DNA of 64,000 nucleotides from Heracleum sosnowskyi (taxonomy: Eukaryota > Streptophyta > Magnoliopsida > Apiales > Apiaceae). The stretch is taken from NCBI GenBank assembly GCA_030848705.1, contig CM061244.1, forward strand, positions 108,955,111-109,019,110. The letters run 5' to 3'. This document shows positions 34,101-44,801 of the stretch, piece by piece. Both the position numbers and the translations under genes were made by a program. The first letter of the stretch is position 1. Every line of letters begins with the position of its first letter. The notes beneath the pieces were generated by a model. That model was not told the origin of the DNA. It saw only the letters and a list, made by a program, of their open reading frames with translations, and made no database searches.

Positions 34101-34503
34101 TCAATTTTTAGGTGACAGATTAGTTTCTTGGTACAGTAAGAAACAGAAGTCGATTTCCACATCCACAGCTGAAGCAGAGTATATAGCAGCTGGTAGCTGT
34201 TGTGCACAGATTTTATGGATGAAGAATCAATTGCTGGATTATGGGTTAAGGTACTCTAAAATACCTATTTTCTGTGATAACCAAAGTGCTATTGCTATGA
34301 CAGGAAATCCAGTACAGCACTCCATGACCAAGCACATCAGCATAAGGTATCATTTTATCATAGAACATGTGGAAGAAGGGGACATTGAGCTTCATTTTGT
34401 GTCTACAGACCAACAACTTGCAGATATCTTCACCAAACCTTTGAGTGAAGCTACTTTTACAAGATTGGTAAATGAACTTGGGATGATCTCTGGTTCTGAC
34501 TAG
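31189..34503 (+). CDS. Copia Pol: protease, integrase, RT, RNase H (one nonsense codon)
   Basis: Aspartic protease with LDSGCSGHM (Asp at 31222). A TAA at 31408..31410 falls inside the conserved HNLLSVSQ-type segment, where Leu is usual. Past it the frame is open to 34503. Integrase has a His/Cys pre-domain (HKKLSH...CDSCQ), then D132, D195 and E231 counted from the codon at 31414, giving D-x35-E. RT has QMDVKSAFLNG, GLKQAPRAWY and YVDDI (Asp at 33565). RNase H has SDADFAGC, TAEAEY and CDNQSA. A hydrophilic Ser/Asp/Glu linker at about 32530..32800 separates integrase and RT. How Gag and Pol are joined is not obvious: pol lies in +1 relative to gag, after TTGCAG. Confidence 0.92.
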
Positions 34504-35775
34504 AGATACGGGTTAGACTCAAAATCTATACATGTTTGATTTTTAATGCTCATGATTCCTTGCATGTATTAACTGTTATGAGTACCAGTGTCATAAACTC
34601 TGTCAGTTAAACTCTGATGCTAAACTCTGTTAGTCATAAAATATTGATCATACTCTGATTGTTACAGTTTAATGCTATACTCTGATTGTAATTTTTTCTG
34701 AAACATATGGACCAATGAAGAAATTTGTATGCAGCATAATTCTCAGTAAGTAATTATGAATCCTTAAGAGTTGTATAGATTCTGATCTCAAACATGTGCA
34801 GTAAGTTAACACAGCATGATACTGTCTCTGTATTTATACCATCTCTTAGTTTATTGATCCTATACACTGAGTCTGTATTAGCTGTTTGCATTTTCTCTCA
34901 TAAGTTAATTATATCTACTGATGAAAAGTCTAAACTCTGATTCTTAATTGACAAAAATTCACCCTCAAATCAAAAGATGCCAAACAGAGCACAAATTCCT
35001 TTGAGATCATGTTGTGCCTAGGAAGATCCAGGAACTTATTGTATGAAATAAGGGCTAAAATCTTTGATTTTTGGTGACTAGTGCCAACCACTGATTACTG
35101 GAAAAATAAAAAAAAATAAAAAAAATAAAAAAAAATAAAAAAAATAAAAAAAAAATAAAGAAAGGGGGTGAAAAATAAAAGAAATATCCAAATGAAAGGA
35201 TATCAGTATACAGAGTTTAGATATAAATTCAGATTTTATGTTATCCATGAGAGTTTAGGCAACCAGTTTTTACTACTTTAGTTTGTGGATTTTATGCACT
35301 TTGAGATGATCTAAATATTGATTTCGGTAAACTCTGCTATTACACACACATATTTTCACACCTGTACAGTTTGAGAAAAGAGTTTATTGACAAAGAAGGA
35401 TAAATGGTAAACACTGATGTATTGTGTGACATATGCCGAGGTAACTTTGTTTTAATCTCTGATGGTTAAAATAATTTCTTTGTTTCAGACATTTTATAAT
35501 TTTGAGATTAGACATTTGTTTTTCGAAAAAGTATGATTGGTAAAGGATCTATTTTGCATTAAACAGAGAAAAGAAAGAGTGTGTTTGATAAGTCCTGATG
35601 GTGATTAGTAGCGCTGATGAGTATGTTAGTTTACTGTTTAAAGTGATATCATTTCTTTCACTTTACAATTACTATGAGATACTGATATGTAAAGCAAAAC
35701 AATGTTTTTTTTCTATTGATTCAAACTTTGGTTACATTCAGACAATTTCATAATCTTATCTAGCTACTTGTTCGG
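34504..35775. other. Copia inter-ORF region
   Basis: Non-coding. It holds five forward copies of AAACTCTG (34595, 34609, 34622, 34932, 35329), one reverse copy (35211), and an A-rich AAAATAAAAA tract at 35101..35160. Confidence 0.75.
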
Positions 35776-36174
35776 TTATCTGATCATTATACCATCTGGG
35801 ATTTCCAAGGCTTGACAACCCCCTGATGTTGAATCATCATCATCATCCTCTCGAACTCTCTTTCTGGTTTGCAGCTTGCAAGATTCCAAGAAGAAATTCT
35901 TTTTCGAACCCCTCAAGTAGCTCTGATAGAACAGCATCATACAAATCTCCACAGCCTCATCATCTGCAAGGATGGGCACATCATATGGTCCAGGACGGAT
36001 GATGTGCACATAGGGATTGGAGATAGGTCCTTCCGCTATTTCATCATCAGCGATGAGACCTTCATCATTCAGAAATGACAATACAAGAAACTCATCGATG
36101 ATATAGTTTGCTTGTTGACGCCAGTTCATGTTCAAGAATGATTCTACATCCATGAATTCAAAGGTTCCTGCCAT
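35776..36174 (-). CDS. Antisense 132-aa ORF within the copia element
   Basis: Uninterrupted, on the strand opposite all other genes of the element. It starts MAGTFEFMDVESFLNMNWRQ and is acidic, with a basic/acidic patch RKRVREDDDDD near the end. The composition is that of a real protein, and the stop is followed by ordinary AT-rich DNA. A TATAAAAG box on the minus strand (36238..36231) sits about 60 bp upstream of the ATG. No family recognised. The retained frame in a young element suggests selection or recent capture, but neither is proven. Confidence 0.6.
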   Translation of the reverse strand: MAGTFEFMDVESFLNMNWRQQANYIIDEFLVLSFLNDEGLIADDEIAEGPISNPYVHIIRPGPYDVPILADDEAVEICMMLFYQSYLRGSKKNFFLESCKLQTRKRVREDDDDDSTSGGCQALEIPDGIMIR

Positions 36175-36230
36175 TTGATGTATGGTATTTTTTTTTAAGC
36201 TATGGATTGCCTGTTGTTACAATGCTCTAG

Positions 36231-36238
36231 CTTTTATA
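36231..36238 (-). promoter_or_regulatory. TATA box for the antisense ORF
   Basis: CTATAAAAGC in minus orientation. With a usual 25-35 bp spacing, transcription would start near 36205, giving a leader of about 30 nt. Confidence 0.5.
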
Positions 36239-36694
36239 GCATCCAACAGGGCAACTGAAAGGTTTTGCGTGGCTCGAAACGCTGGGAACAGTAAAGTGCG
36301 GAGTTCCAAGACAGTCATTATTCTTCTGACTGTTGAGCTACTTCGATATTATGTTTCTGAAATATTAAAATCGATAATTTTATTATTATTGATTTTGTTT
36401 GACAATAAGCGGAAATTATGAGTGTCTTATGTGATATCAGGTGTCTCCTCGTCTGCCGTGTAGATTGGAAAGTTGTTCAAGAATATTTTAAACAGAGGAG
36501 AGAGGTTAATTGCATAGAAAAGTGTAACAGGCGGTAATTATTGCTGTTTTTACTGCGCATGCGTATTGGAAACTGCCAATTATATGCTGTCAGCGTATGC
36601 ACGTTTGACATGTGTCCCATTCACATGATTACAGGAGTAAGACAGTTGTGTATTGATGATTAAAAACTCTTTAGTTTTTAATCTTTAACTTTCT

Positions 36695-36704
36695 TTTAAA
36701 TACA
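36695..36704 (+). promoter_or_regulatory. TATA-like box upstream of the post-pol ORF
   Basis: TTTTAAATACA lies about 145 bp before the ATG at 36846. It is followed by a CA-rich stretch (ACACACATCTTCAG, TCACACACACATAG) typical of plant leaders. This suggests a separate transcript for the large ORF, diverging from the antisense one. Confidence 0.45.
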
Positions 36705-36845
36705 ATACACACATCTTCAGTTAAACTTTTCACATCTTACTCATACACATCTATTATCACACACACATAGTCACAAACACCTTTCTACACATAAACTCTG
36801 TTAAGCTTTCACATCAATTACTTGTTCTTTCTTCAAAATCTTCTA

Positions 36846-39800
36846 ATGGCAACCACAGCTTTCGTTTCGTCTGGGTTAGAGTTCGTTCCAAACAACTATA
36901 CCGCACCACTAAACACTGCAAACGCACCAGAAGCATTTCATATGATTCAAAAGTTTCTTGCTCAGTCAGCGATTGGGCGTGCTTTAGTTGAACCAGCCAA
37001 ACTTTCTGGTTTCCAAATCAAGGCGTTCTGGGAGACAGGGGTTTATGATGATGGTGGTGAAACTGGGAGCCCATCCATAATCTTTGAGTTTGAAGAAACA
37101 GAGTATGTTATTACTGCTGGTACTATTCGAGATGCATTGGGGTTTCCTGAGTATCCTTCTTACACTGTTGGCATGGGTGATGAGGATTTAATAAGAATGA
37201 TGCGAGAGATTGGTTACTCTGGGCCATTGACAAAGATTGGGCAACTCAAAAGGCCGTTTCTGCGCAAGGAATGGAGTTTCTTCTTCGACTGCATCACGAG
37301 GACATTTGGAAAGAAATGCACAAATTGGGATGCTATTCCCACAGACAGTCTGCAAATCGGGTATTCTTTATTATATGATAATCATTTTGATTTTGCACGA
37401 CTTGTTTTGACTAACTTAGGGGAGAAGATGACAGAGAATAGAGGAGTTGTTTATTTTTCTAGATTCTGTCAGCTTTTGGTTTCTTACTGTGTTGAAGGGG
37501 TAGATGTTGTTAATGAAGATGTTTCTTGTTTTAAGTTACACAAGAGAGTATTTACTGATCTCATTAACAAAGATGTTAAGAAAGGAATTGTTGGAGACCT
37601 TTTGTTACCTGCTTCTGTGCAACAGTTTGTGGATGCTCAAGTAAATCCACAAACACAAGGTGAATATCAACCAGAACCTTTAAACACAGAGTTACCTCCA
37701 TCAACTTCTGTTAAACCTGCAAGGGGAGGTAGGACCAAACATATTGGTACTAAACCTGCGAGGAGACCATCTACTGAAGCTGGGGTATCTAGACCTGAAG
37801 AGATGCCTCAGAAGACAAGGCTAAAGAAAAGAAGAGCCAATAGGGCAAAGTCTGTTGTTGAAGCCTCAGAGACTGAAACTGATGAAGAAACTCTTCATCA
37901 GAGAAAAAGAAGACTAGTGGCTGCACATCTTTTTGGTGCTATAAATGTCAATATGGACAGAGTCTCTAAGGGAACTGAAGCTCCTGCATCAGAGAATGAG
38001 GAGATTGTGTCTGAAGCTGTTCCTCAAGCTACTCCTGCAATTGTTGTTGAGGAGGATATTCTAAATGCTGATGAGGACAGAGTGTTTGTAAACACTGAAG
38101 CTCCTGAAGTGTTTGTTCAGGAGGATGCTGCAAATTCTGAAGCTGTCAATCTAGACAGGATAAATACTGATGATAAGATGATGGATTTGGATATAGAAAC
38201 TCCTACATCAATGGCTAATGATGTAGTTGAGGAAGCTGCTACTCATTCTGATAGCAGAGTTTTTGATTTTGAAGCACACACCTCTATACATTCTGATCAT
38301 TATACAGAGGGTGTGGAAGCTGATCAAGTAACTGATAAGGTAGAAGAATCTCTGGCCACTCACACTGAAATTATTTCTTGTGATCTTGACAAAGGTGAGG
38401 AGGTTAATCAGATTCAAAGAGAAGCAGAGGTTTTTGCTCAGGTTCACTCTGATAATCCTGAAGCTGTAGAAGAGGAGAAAATTGATGAAGCTGCACAGTT
38501 TACTGCTGAAAATATTCTTGTTGAAAATGAAGCAGACAATAATGAAGAAGCTGGAAATGATGCTGAGGGTTCTCATTCACACCCTAGTATTCAAGTTTCA
38601 TTGGCTGATGATGTTAATAGTGATGAAGCAAGGGAAGTAAATCGACAGACCAATGAGCATTTCCAGAATATGTACTACAACAATTGGGCTGATGCAGATT
38701 GTGTCTTCTCAGCACAAAGGGCTGCAGATTTGCTATCTGATTCTGTCAAGAAGATCTCAAATACTGATGTACTTACAAGCTTACAGGCAACTGTTGTTCA
38801 AGTCAAATCTCTTAATAATAGATTTGATGAGAATCAACAGATGTTTACAAATCTTAGGAATGAATTTTCTATCAGGGATACAACTTTGAAGCTTGACAGA
38901 TCATTTTACTCTACACAATTCAAGCAGCAAGCCAAGGATTCTGAGGAAATCAAGAAGAGGCTTGGAAAAGTTGAGGAGAATCAGGCTGAAATGTCTACTC
39001 AATTGAATTCTATTTCTAATGCTCTAGAATTGCTGACATCAGTATTACTTTCTGATGATGTCAAAAAGGGGGAGAGTGTACCTAAAGACAAATGCAAAGA
39101 CACTCAAGCTCTGAGACGGAGGGATGATTCTACTGATGGGGGAAGCAAAGAAAATAAAAGAAAGATTCTTGCTCAAAGGCAAAGTAGGAAAAGAATAAAC
39201 TCAAACTCTGATAAACAAACAAACTCTGATAAGATAAACTCTGGTGGCCAATTTACTTCAAAACTCAAGAGTTTAGTTGTTTCAACTAATCCATCTACTG
39301 ATGAAGAGATTGCTGCTAAAATATTCATTAAAGAGCATGGAAAGAATGTTACTATGGAAGATATCCAGGCTGAAGAGCAAATGCTTGCTGAGGAACACAA
39401 GAAAAATCTTGAAGCTGGAATCTACAAGAAAAAGGAAATCAAGGCTCCTAGAAAGAAAGAAGTTGGTATTTCTATCAAAGAGAATACACAACAGAGTATA
39501 CAATATACAAGGAGACCTGTGATTGGAAACACTGATAAGGGTAAAGGCATAATGATTGAAGAGCCTAACCTGAAAAAGAAAGATAATTCAACCTCTGACA
39601 TTGCTCAAGTTGAAACAAGATTAGCAAAATCAACCTCTGACGCTGATCAAGTTGATGATACTACTAAAGTTATGACAACCTCTGACGTTGCTCAAGTTGT
39701 ACAGAAATCTACACAACTTCCAGGATTCAGCAAACCAAAAATTCTTGAAGACTTAAAGCTTGAAGCTGTGAATTTCTCAGAAACCAGAACAGTATTGGGA

Positions 39801-40481
39801 AAAGAAGCCTTTGACAAATCTGGACTGGGTTCACAAAGAGAGAGAAGAACTAATAACAGATCTCAAGACAAGTTTTCATTGGCAGAATTTGGAGTTGGAA
39901 TTACTCAAGAAGGCCTTGACAAACTAGAATCTGTACAGATGATTTTTCACAAAGGAATCAAAAAGGAATTCTTGTTATATTTTATGGCTGATGGCAGAGT
40001 GTATAGATTTGGTGAATTTGATATCCAGTTAAAACTCTGGGAAGAGCTAGAGTATGTTCTATATCTACTTGAAGTAAAGAATAGAAGTACTTATGATGTT
40101 GCTCGAGTTTTGAAGGAAAGGATGATGAAATCCAAAGTTTTGAGTGGAGCTGGAGTATCAAGTGTAGACATTCCTAAATACAGAGATGCACATGGAAAGT
40201 TGGTAGAAATGAAAAGGAATAGTGCTAGGTTCAGAACTGCACTAAATAAAAAGGTTCTTGAGTTCAATCTAGAGTCTGATAAACCTTTTTATATCAGACT
40301 TGGCAATGAAATGGACAAAAACAGCATATATTCTTTGAGGGCTGCCATTTATCAAATTGGTGAAGATGAACCAGAAATGAAGGAGCTGAAGAAGATTATG
40401 ATTGCTGAATTGAATAGAGCTGAGAAGAAACTACTGTCAGATTATATCAGGACAGTGCCTGATATTCAAGAGATTAAGTAA
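36846..40481 (+). CDS. Large ORF downstream of copia pol ('env-like' position)
   Basis: 1,211 codons from ATG 36846; the frame is open upstream, but the codon at 36822 is TTG, so I chose this ATG. It begins MATTAFVSSGLEF. A structured N-terminal region (about 10-230) has F-W-E-T-G-V and FLRKEWSFFF. Basic patch RLKKRR is near 325. A long acidic Asp/Glu/Ser-rich stretch runs about 340-600, a coiled coil about 640-745, and TSDxAQV-type repeats occur near 915-955. A separate C-terminal domain covers about 1010-1211. No signal peptide or membrane helix is visible, so despite its position it need not be an envelope protein. Known Sireviruses carry ORFs at this position. Confidence 0.75.
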   Translation: MATTAFVSSGLEFVPNNYTAPLNTANAPEAFHMIQKFLAQSAIGRALVEPAKLSGFQIKAFWETGVYDDGGETGSPSIIFEFEETEYVITAGTIRDALGFPEYPSYTVGMGDEDLIRMMREIGYSGPLTKIGQLKRPFLRKEWSFFFDCITRTFGKKCTNWDAIPTDSLQIGYSLLYDNHFDFARLVLTNLGEKMTENRGVVYFSRFCQLLVSYCVEGVDVVNEDVSCFKLHKRVFTDLINKDVKKGIVGDLLLPASVQQFVDAQVNPQTQGEYQPEPLNTELPPSTSVKPARGGRTKHIGTKPARRPSTEAGVSRPEEMPQKTRLKKRRANRAKSVVEASETETDEETLHQRKRRLVAAHLFGAINVNMDRVSKGTEAPASENEEIVSEAVPQATPAIVVEEDILNADEDRVFVNTEAPEVFVQEDAANSEAVNLDRINTDDKMMDLDIETPTSMANDVVEEAATHSDSRVFDFEAHTSIHSDHYTEGVEADQVTDKVEESLATHTEIISCDLDKGEEVNQIQREAEVFAQVHSDNPEAVEEEKIDEAAQFTAENILVENEADNNEEAGNDAEGSHSHPSIQVSLADDVNSDEAREVNRQTNEHFQNMYYNNWADADCVFSAQRAADLLSDSVKKISNTDVLTSLQATVVQVKSLNNRFDENQQMFTNLRNEFSIRDTTLKLDRSFYSTQFKQQAKDSEEIKKRLGKVEENQAEMSTQLNSISNALELLTSVLLSDDVKKGESVPKDKCKDTQALRRRDDSTDGGSKENKRKILAQRQSRKRINSNSDKQTNSDKINSGGQFTSKLKSLVVSTNPSTDEEIAAKIFIKEHGKNVTMEDIQAEEQMLAEEHKKNLEAGIYKKKEIKAPRKKEVGISIKENTQQSIQYTRRPVIGNTDKGKGIMIEEPNLKKKDNSTSDIAQVETRLAKSTSDADQVDDTTKVMTTSDVAQVVQKSTQLPGFSKPKILEDLKLEAVNFSETRTVLGKEAFDKSGLGSQRERRTNNRSQDKFSLAEFGVGITQEGLDKLESVQMIFHKGIKKEFLLYFMADGRVYRFGEFDIQLKLWEELEYVLYLLEVKNRSTYDVARVLKERMMKSKVLSGAGVSSVDIPKYRDAHGKLVEMKRNSARFRTALNKKVLEFNLESDKPFYIRLGNEMDKNSIYSLRAAIYQIGEDEPEMKELKKIMIAELNRAEKKLLSDYIRTVPDIQEIK

Positions 40482-40631
40482 AGTCTGACTGTAAGTTTTT
40501 ATGTTTTCTGTTCTAAGTTAAATTTAAACTCTGTTTTAAAATTAAACTCTGACATATGTTAAACACTGCATTTGTTATATGTTTTGACATCATCAATTAT
40601 CTTTTTAACTTGTACATTTTATTATGAACAA

Positions 40632-40643
40632 GTTGGGGGAGAT
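40632..40643 (+). other. Polypurine tract
   Basis: GTTGGGGGAGAT directly precedes the 3' LTR; it primes plus-strand DNA synthesis in LTR retrotransposons. Confidence 0.85.
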
Positions 40644-41187
40644 TGTTAGATATAATTGCTGATGTTTGTTTATCAGTGTTTAAGCAACAGGTACTGATCA
40701 GAGTTTATCGGAAGCCGGTCAGAGTTTATTTAAAGTCTGACAGGGTGAAGAGTTTAAAGGAAGCCGGTCAGAGTTTGGTAAAGTCTGACAGGATGAAAGT
40801 TGACTTAGCTGTCGGTGCAAAGATAAAGATTCTAGAAGCAATATATTCTGAAGATGGAAAGAAGCAGAATATATTGATACAGCTAAGGAGACTGGACAGA
40901 AGACTGAATTAATCCTTAATTGATATCAATTGTATAGCTAATTTTTAGGAGTATCAATTAGATAAGAATTGTATGTAACTGTGTACTATATAAACACAGA
41001 TAGGTTATCCCTAGAAGGGACGCGAACATTGAATACATTATTCTTGTAACCTAGTAGCTCTTTGTGATTCATTAACATCACTAAGAGAGAATTATTTAAT
41101 ATAATTCAGTTTGTTGATTTACAAACCTGTGTTATTAATTGTTATTCTCATACATACTTGATTATATATTGTGTATTTGGCCTAACA
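40644..41187 (+). repeat. 3' LTR of the Sirevirus-like element
   Basis: 544 bp, differing from the 5' LTR by GC versus TT near 40909 and G versus A near 40967. Confidence 0.95.
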
Positions 41188-41192
41188 ACATA

Positions 41193-43546
41193 TTTGTTTG
41201 ATGATTTCTGAATTTAATTGATTAATTGGTTTTTTAAATATACATATAGAACAATGGATTATAGTGATGCCTATCATTGTACTTTCATGTCTGAAGTGAG
41301 GATTGGACATGTGTATAAGAGCATTGATCGATAATCAATGATATTTATTTAATAACGAGATTGAAGTTCCTAATGTCGATCTCACATAAGTTTCTTAAGA
41401 TTATGCTTGAATTTCATATTAAAATATGAGGATGTTATTCTAATTTCAGAATATTATATGTAATTATAAAATTATCATTAAAATTTTATACTAAAAAATC
41501 CTACCATTTTAGAAAATTTCCTAAGATTAACCTCATGTTCCTTTTTCTCTTTAATAAATTATTTATTTGTAAATGTAAATAATTATAAAATTAAAATATG
41601 AAATATGAATTAAGCTCTATGCCTTCGCATCAATTTGCAGATATATAATTGTAAACAAGATCTTATATTAAAACGTAAATTTAAGGTTGATGAAAGTAAT
41701 TAGGAAATCAAAAAATGAAACTCGGCGCAAATTTTCCTAACATGATATGAGATACTACCCCTTGATCATTTATATTGCCTCAAATATCTGATTGCATTTT
41801 CTAACTAAAATTTATGTTTGCATTTCTTGACGGGTAGTGCAAGATATTTCAAAAAATTTACCAAATTTTTTATCAAATGATGTGACATAACAAATGGCAA
41901 ATTTCGATTTATGGGCGCATATGAATGTACGTGGTTCCTATTTTATTACGAGGAAAGTTACCAAGTATATATGTGACACATCAACATTTGGTAAAAGTTT
42001 TGGTGAAATTTTTGGGGTCTTTAGCATTTTTCGTTCTTGTCTCTTGATGAAGAGCCCGTTTGGGTGAAAATTTTATGTTTGGGTAATTTTGAATTATGAG
42101 TAATTTATGAGTTAATAAAAATGTAAATTTAAAAATAAATTTGATAAATAATATATTTGAATGATGATATTAACTTTTATCAAATAAAATTACAAAAAAA
42201 AGTACATACTATCAACCAACTTCTGACTTTAAGTTGTTTTTTTAACTTTAAGTCATTTTTTAACTTATTACACAAACATACATTTTTTTAAGTCAAAAAT
42301 AACTTTAAGCACAAGGCTTAGAGAATCTCCATCAAAATTAGCTAAAATGATATAAAATAACGATTGACTAAAATTTACTAAACCTGTAAGGTGTTTTACT
42401 CCGACGAGATTGACTATAATAGTTGACTATATTTAAAAATATTATTAAATTATTATTTCCACATGGTAAGAAATGATGTGGATTCACTACAGACCATGGA
42501 GGTTCAGCATATATAGTCAACAAACGTTTTACCCGTGCTACGCACCGAAAGCACAATCTTAAAATTTAAAATTTTATAATAATTATAGATATGTTACATA
42601 ATAGAACTCATATTAATTTTTACCCACATACTTTTACTAAATATACGCATGCATGTATTAATAAATATAAGTTATGTTATAGTTGCTAAGAAAATAAATA
42701 TTTATAATTTTAAATTAAATATTCAACGCATAAAATATTGATTGAACAAATATATAAAATGATACCATCATAACAAAATAACATAAAATACAACATTAGA
42801 ATTTATTTGAAATGTGCCGTAAATTTTTAAATTAATAATAATGTTGAACATCTTAACCCATTTTAGAATTATACTTCTTTTTAACTCCATTGTCATTGAC
42901 GTGGATATGCGTCAATGAAATTATCATTATTAGCTGAATCATGCACCTGGTTCAAAAGAAACAAAATGGTTGCGTTATTAAGAATGAGAAAGACAAATTT
43001 GATGTTGGACAAATATCACAGTTAATTATTTTAATTGTAAATTTTATGTTCACCACACCAGAATCAACATTGTATGATGTGATTTTAGATTCTTGTGAGG
43101 GCATTGAAACTTTAGAGTGTAAACTAATTTTGCCACATTTGAGGCGAAGTAAATTGTATTGCTATAGACTAAATTTCAATAATTCAAAGATATAGTGAAT
43201 GTTAGAATTTTTCCTGTGATGATTTTCAATTTTCCAGGATATTGGTTTTTATTTTTTTTCTTACATTTAATATGCTATATTTTTTAGAATTTTGTATTTA
43301 CTGCGTCATTACCTTTAGATTCTGACCACAAAGGCCGTCGTTAACATTTGGTGATATTAACCGCATCACTTCACAATCTTTGAACTAATTCACCCCAATT
43401 AATAATGTAGATGGACGCCCTAAACCTAATAAAATTATACTTCATTCGTCCCATCTATTTCTTTACACTTTCCTTCTATAGATGCCACTCTCAATTCTTT
43501 ACATTCGAAATGTAGTAAAATTTTACAATATAAAAATTAACTGCAT
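41193..43546. other. Intergenic DNA
   Basis: No gene. A MITE-like stretch begins GCCCGTTTGGGTGAAAATTT near 42055 and ends near 42320 with AACTTTAAGCAC-type sequence. A short CCGTGCTACGCACCG string near 42533 recalls Helitron 3' ends but lacks CTRR. A Stowaway-like half-site lies near 43440. Confidence 0.45.
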
Positions 43547-44740
43547 TGTTAGGAACTATGTTGTTTCTTGATGATAACTAAATTAACTTAGTAAAAATTA
43601 TATAAGTAAAATGTAGTCATCAACGGATAACATGTTTTTGCAGTATCCGTAGATGGGAAGCTTATCTACGGATAAGGCTCATTGTAACATGCTTGTGTAA
43701 TCTTGATGTACAATCCTGAGATGCAATCCTGATATGCAATCCTGAGAAACAATCCTGATGAACATTCCTGACATGCAATCCTGATATGCAATCCTGATGT
43801 ACAATCCTGATGTGCAATCCTGATGTGTATTCCTGATTTGTAATCCTGATGTTGAAGTTAAAGTATTAATTTTTAGGCTGAATAAGTCATGTTGACTATT
43901 AATAGATATGTAGAATAGGGAGGTTAATTGTAATTAGTTTATGCCTTGTAATTTTACATAAGTGAAATTGACTGTCAATGGATAACAACATTAGCCTTCT
44001 ACGGATGTGGACAATGTACTGTCTACGGATAACAGTACTAGCTGTCTACGGATGTGATCAAGATACTCTCAACGGATACAACTCAAATGGCTTCTACAGA
44101 TACACACCTTTTGAAAGGGACAAGTCAGACAGTGCACGTGGGTTGACAGACTGCATAAAGCATGGAAACCGGTATTTATGGAAACTCGCGGGAAGAAAGT
44201 AGCATTATGTTTGTATGGTCAAAAAGTAGCATTATGTTTGTATGGTCAAAAAGTAGCATTTCTATAAAAAGCAATCAGCCAAGAAGGGCAAGCTACCAAC
44301 ACATGGACCACTACTCAGAATGGAGAAACAAGGATCTTGAACATATTTACTTTTTGTATTATTGACTATTCAAAAATATCTTGTAAACTTGGGATATATA
44401 ACCAAGTTGAGCATAATTCTAGAGTAAGAAATCAGTTAGGCAATTTAGAGAGCACAAAACAATATCCTTTGTAAATTGCTGAAGCTAGAATTGTGTGTTT
44501 GCAGCTGTGTGTTTATTTATAAACATCACAGAGATTTCTTCAAATTAAAATCTCTCAGGTGGACAAAACAATCCACCTGAATTTTTAATTCTTGTGATGT
44601 TATCTTGTTTGTTTTTCTGTTCTTGATTTTACTTTCTTATCTTTACTGTCAAGAACTAAAGAAATTTTAAAGATTGTATTCAACCCCCCCCCCCCCCCCC
44701 CCGCCCTTCTACAATCTTGATTCATTGTCTGGGAATAACA
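43547..44740 (+). repeat. Copia 5' LTR, second family
   Basis: 1,194 bp from TGTTAGGAACTATG to GGGAATAACA. It contains a (CAATCCTGATGTG)n-type tandem repeat, five exact copies of TCTACGGAT or its complement, a hairpin at 44555..44580, and a poly-C-loop hairpin at 44670..44718. The PBS TGGTATCAGAGC follows at 44743. Confidence 0.88.
43703..43855 (+). repeat. Tandem repeat in the copia LTR
   Basis: About ten degenerate copies of a ~16-bp unit built around CAATCCTGATG. The core CCTGA is the most constant part. Confidence 0.85.
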
Positions 44741-44801
44741 ATTGGTATCAGAGCAAGCTTCTAACACACAAGAAGTTTAAAGATCTAAAGACATCTGAAT
44801 C

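Larger units (their letters stand above)
28239..41192 (+). mobile_element. Near-intact young Sirevirus-like Ty1/copia retrotransposon
   Basis: A 12.9-kb element bounded by the direct repeat ACATA (28239..28243 and 41188..41192). LTRs of 544 bp (28244..28787, 40644..41187) differ at three positions that I could see, so insertion is recent. Order: 5' LTR, PBS, gag, pol, an antisense ORF, a large downstream ORF, PPT, 3' LTR. Large size, several gag zinc knuckles and an extra ORF after pol point to the SIRE/Sirevirus branch of copia, though the LTRs are short for that group. One in-frame stop in pol is the only clear lesion. The octamer AAACTCTG recurs throughout. Confidence 0.93.

Noticed and set aside
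36822..36845. Extending the post-pol ORF eight codons upstream.
   Set aside because: The codon at 36822 is TTG; the first ATG in frame is 36846 and it has the better context.
42525..42560. A CCGTGCTACGCACCG string that resembles a Helitron 3' hairpin.
   Set aside because: No CTRR terminus follows, and no matching TC 5' end was found nearby.
42941..43195. An 84-codon ORF in intergenic DNA.
   Set aside because: No recognised domain, AT-rich codon use, no splice or promoter context; consistent with chance.
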